Below, one piece after another: positions 4,965-6,461 of a stretch of DNA of 6,461 nucleotides. Under the pieces are notes generated by a model. It did not search any database, was not told where the DNA came from, and saw only the letters and a program-made list of their open reading frames with translations. The number at the start of each line of letters is the position of its first letter. The stretch's first letter is position 1. Position numbers and translations under genes: made by a program. The stretch comes from an uncultured Propionibacteriaceae bacterium (GTDB lineage Bacteria > Actinomycetota > Actinomycetes > Propionibacteriales > Propionibacteriaceae): NCBI GenBank assembly GCA_945875065.1, contig CAMCJC010000155.1, forward strand, positions 1-6,461. The letters are read 5' to 3'.

Positions 4965-6181
4965 AGCTGAAACGTTATGTCCTTGGGCCTCCCGATCAAC
5001 CACAGCATCGCTGCCGAACATCCGGCGCAGGTGAGCATCGCGATCGCCATCGGGGCCGCAGATGTGAGTGCGAACATTCCGATCAACGGTCCCGCCGCCG
5101 CAGCCAAGATCATGTTGCCGGCGCCGAGCAAGGACGCCGCGACGCCCGAGTCGGCGCGGTGGTTCTGGAGGGCCAGGACATTGGCGCTCGGGGCGCAGCA
5201 CCCGAACGAGAGGGTGAAGGCGAACATCGCAGGGACGAGCGGAATGTAGCCAATGCGGGCGGCGTCGAGCAGCAGCAAGACGGTTGCGGCAGCGACCATC
5301 CCGGCGGTGCCTCCGACCAGGACCCACTGCGGGCCGAACCTCGGTGTCAGGCGGCTCCCCGTCTGGACTCCAAGGAACACACCCACCGAGCAGATCGCAA
5401 ACACGAGGCCGAACTGGCTCTCGCTTAGGCCGAAGGTTTCCTGCAGGAGCGTAGAGGAGGTCGAGACGTAGCTGAACAGGCCGGCGAACGCGAACGCGAT
5501 GGTGCCGAGCATCCCGAGAAACAGCCGGTCACCGAGCACCCGCGTGTATGCCGCCCTGAGCTCTTCGAATCCGCCGGTGGTGCGCTCCTCGGCGCCGCGT
5601 GTTTCAGGGATCAGTAGCGCGATGAGGGCCAGCACTAGGGCCCCGTAGGAGGCGAGGATCCAGAACACGCCCCGCCAGTTCAGGACGATCACCAGCCAAG
5701 ACCCGACCACGGGCGCGATGATGGGGGCCAGCCCGTTGACCAGCGCGAGGCGCGACATCATGGTCACGAGCCGTTTACCGGAAAACAGGTCGCGGGCCAT
5801 GGCCATCGCGACGACGGCGCCGCCGGCCGCCCCGATCCCCTGGAGCGCGCGCATCGCCGTCAGGAATGCGACGTTAGGGGCCAACGCCACCAGGATTGAC
5901 GCGAGGATGTGGACGGCGCTGGCGGAGACGAGGGGAATGCGTCGCCCCCATCGGTCGCTTACCGGCCCGACGAGCAGTTGCCCAACCGCGAATCCGAGCG
6001 TGGTCGCGGACAGCGTCATCTGGACCGCGGGATCGGTGATCGATAGATCGGCCTTCAACGCCGGGAACGTCGGCAGATACAGGTCGATCGTGAAGGGACC
6101 GAGACCGGTGAGCAGGCCGAGGGTGACGATGATCGCCACTCGCCGTCGGGTACTGAAACGGTCTCCTAGATGCTCACTCAT
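4961..6181 (-). CDS. Bcr/CflA-family MFS drug exporter
   Basis: A 406-residue membrane protein, the usual length for 12-helix MFS drug:H+ antiporters (DHA1, Bcr/CflA subgroup). Signs: TM1 motif PFTIDLYLPTFPAL (29-42) with the membrane-embedded D33; QMTLSATTLGFAVGQL in TM2; motif A in the 2-3 loop, GQLLVGPVSDRWGRR (67-81); ALQGIGAAGGAVV then ARDLF in TM4; motif C-like NGLAPIIAPVVGSWL in TM5; NWRGVFWIL before TM6; and a central polar loop (PETRGAEERTT) separating the halves. Family members export chloramphenicol, bicyclomycin, sulphonamides or metabolites; the substrate here cannot be read from sequence. The frame is open to 6403, but ATG 6181 is preferred: GGAAG at 6188-6192 sits 6 nt upstream, and a longer start would run across rarA. 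First gene of an operon with the RhtA-like exporter. Confidence 0.92.
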   Translation of the reverse strand: MSEHLGDRFSTRRRVAIIVTLGLLTGLGPFTIDLYLPTFPALKADLSITDPAVQMTLSATTLGFAVGQLLVGPVSDRWGRRIPLVSASAVHILASILVALAPNVAFLTAMRALQGIGAAGGAVVAMAMARDLFSGKRLVTMMSRLALVNGLAPIIAPVVGSWLVIVLNWRGVFWILASYGALVLALIALLIPETRGAEERTTGGFEELRAAYTRVLGDRLFLGMLGTIAFAFAGLFSYVSTSSTLLQETFGLSESQFGLVFAICSVGVFLGVQTGSRLTPRFGPQWVLVGGTAGMVAAATVLLLLDAARIGYIPLVPAMFAFTLSFGCCAPSANVLALQNHRADSGVAASLLGAGNMILAAAAGPLIGMFALTSAAPMAIAMLTCAGCSAAMLWLIGRPKDITFQL

Positions 6182-6187
6182 GTGGTT

Positions 6188-6192
6188 CTTCC
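6188..6192 (-). promoter_or_regulatory. Ribosome binding site for the MFS exporter
   Basis: On the minus strand GGAAG lies 6 nt before ATG 6181. It rules in this start over the in-frame extension towards 6403. Confidence 0.65.
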
Positions 6193-6216
6193 GGGAGGGG
6201 CGTTCAAAGCATCGGA

Positions 6217-6222
6217 ATTGTA
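6217..6222 (-). promoter_or_regulatory. -10 hexamer TACAAT for the exporter operon
   Basis: Minus-strand TACAAT differs from TATAAT at one position and would give a leader of about 30 nt that includes the GGAAG ribosome binding site. No good -35 is present; the place for it (about 6240-6245) coincides with the rarA -10 hexamer. Confidence 0.55.
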
Positions 6223-6226
6223 CGCC

Positions 6227-6234
6227 GCCTAGGC
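6227..6234. repeat. 8-bp palindrome GCCTAGGC between divergent promoters
   Basis: GCCTAGGC is perfectly self-complementary and lies almost midway between the two divergent -10 hexamers (6217-6222 minus, 6237-6242 plus). It could be the core of an operator acting on both. It is short, and no regulator gene is next to it. Confidence 0.3.
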
Positions 6235-6236
6235 CG

Positions 6237-6242
6237 TAGAGT
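6237..6242 (+). promoter_or_regulatory. -10-like hexamer TAGAGT for rarA (putative leaderless promoter)
   Basis: TAGAGT fits TAnnnT and ends 7 nt before the GTG at 6250. No Shine-Dalgarno lies between them, so the transcript probably starts at or next to the start codon. No clear -35 is seen. Confidence 0.5.
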
Positions 6243-6249
6243 TCGCCAC

Positions 6250-6461
6250 GTGGACGAGGACCTGTTTGGCAACGTGACGAACATGCGCGCCGGCGGTTCG
6301 CTTGGCGATGCACGCCTAGAGGGCGCGCCCCTGGCGGTACGGATGCGGCCTGAATCCCTCGACGAGATCGTCGGCCAGCAGCACCTCCTGCAGCCCGGCT
6401 CACCCCTGCGGCGCCTAGTCGACGGGCAAGCGATGAGCGTCTTCCTGTGGGGTCCGCCAGG
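6250..6461 (+). CDS. rarA: RarA/MgsA-type AAA+ ATPase (replication-associated recombination protein), N-terminal part
   Basis: Seventy complete codons from GTG 6250, cut by the right edge. The start MDEDLFGN, then APLAVRMRPESLDEIVGQQH (26-45), LLQPGSPLRRLVDG and SVFLWGPP (63-70), match the start of RarA (MgsA; eukaryotic WRNIP1), with the Walker A P-loop beginning at GPP and continuing out of the window. RarA acts at stalled replication forks, interacting with SSB and single-/double-strand junctions. The stretch between DLFGN and APLAVR (about residues 9-25) is a variable, Gly/Arg-rich linker, as is usual in actinobacterial members. GTG 6250 is chosen because MDEDLF is the family opening and because of the TAGAGT hexamer 7 nt upstream; the later ATG (residue 12) would remove this part. 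It diverges from the exporter operon across 68 bp. Confidence 0.93.
   Translation, partial: MDEDLFGNVTNMRAGGSLGDARLEGAPLAVRMRPESLDEIVGQQHLLQPGSPLRRLVDGQAMSVFLWGPP

Noticed and set aside
4965..5327. Open frame extending the EamA exporter upstream by about 121 residues
   Set aside because: It lies inside the MFS gene in another frame and is Arg/His-rich. The GTGA overlap start at 4964 fits the family length.
5718..6239. A 173-residue plus-strand open frame opposite the MFS gene
   Set aside because: Its Arg/Ser/Thr-rich composition is typical of antisense frames in high-GC DNA, and it resembles nothing I recognise. The MFS gene on the other strand explains the region.
6182..6403. Open frame extending the MFS exporter upstream by 74 residues
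   Set aside because: It runs antisense across the rarA start and lacks membrane-protein character. ATG 6181 has a well-spaced GGAAG.
1..6461. Search for tRNA genes, CRISPR repeats, insertion sequences, toxin-antitoxin or phage-defence genes
   Set aside because: Nothing was seen. Almost all bases are explained by seven conserved genes, and the three intergenic gaps are all under 90 bp.

Overview
The window looks like ordinary chromosomal DNA from a high-GC Gram-positive bacterium (Actinomycetota). Three things point there: the G/C-rich third codon positions; the gene order DUF349 protein / metallo-hydrolase / hisS / aspS / rarA; and an AspRS that resembles actinobacterial AspRS throughout. 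The HisRS is the archaeal/eukaryote-like type found in Actinomyces-, Bifidobacterium- and Arthrobacter-like lineages, so I lean towards that broad group. I cannot name a genus from the sequence alone.

Layout. At the left edge (1-198, minus) is the N-terminus of a DUF349 protein. It diverges from a plus-strand cluster: an MBL-fold (glyoxalase II-like) hydrolase (261-941), hisS (944-2263, 2 bp after the hydrolase) and aspS (2348-4126, with its own 84-bp leader region). aspS runs head-on into a two-gene minus-strand exporter operon: a Bcr/CflA-type MFS drug exporter (4961-6181) followed by an RhtA-like EamA exporter (4110-4964), joined by a 4-nt GTGA overlap. The 3' ends of aspS and the EamA gene overlap by 17 bp. 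A strong hairpin lies just past the aspS stop, inside the last codons of the EamA gene. At the right edge rarA begins (6250, plus) and is cut just before its Walker A motif is complete.

The two synthetases charge tRNA-His and tRNA-Asp. Residues H31 and G81 suggest a non-discriminating AspRS, which would also make Asp-tRNA-Asn for a GatCAB amidotransferase encoded elsewhere. The MBL hydrolase and RarA are housekeeping or repair functions. The exporter pair is probably an accessory insertion between aspS and rarA.

Expression signals are the most interesting part. The DUF349 gene, the hydrolase gene and rarA all lack a Shine-Dalgarno and have a TAnnnT hexamer ending 6-7 nt before the start codon, the pattern of leaderless transcription. 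The MFS and rarA promoters look interlocked around an 8-bp palindrome. I found no RNA genes, CRISPR arrays, insertion sequences or clear new system. There is no gene-free stretch over 300 bp.
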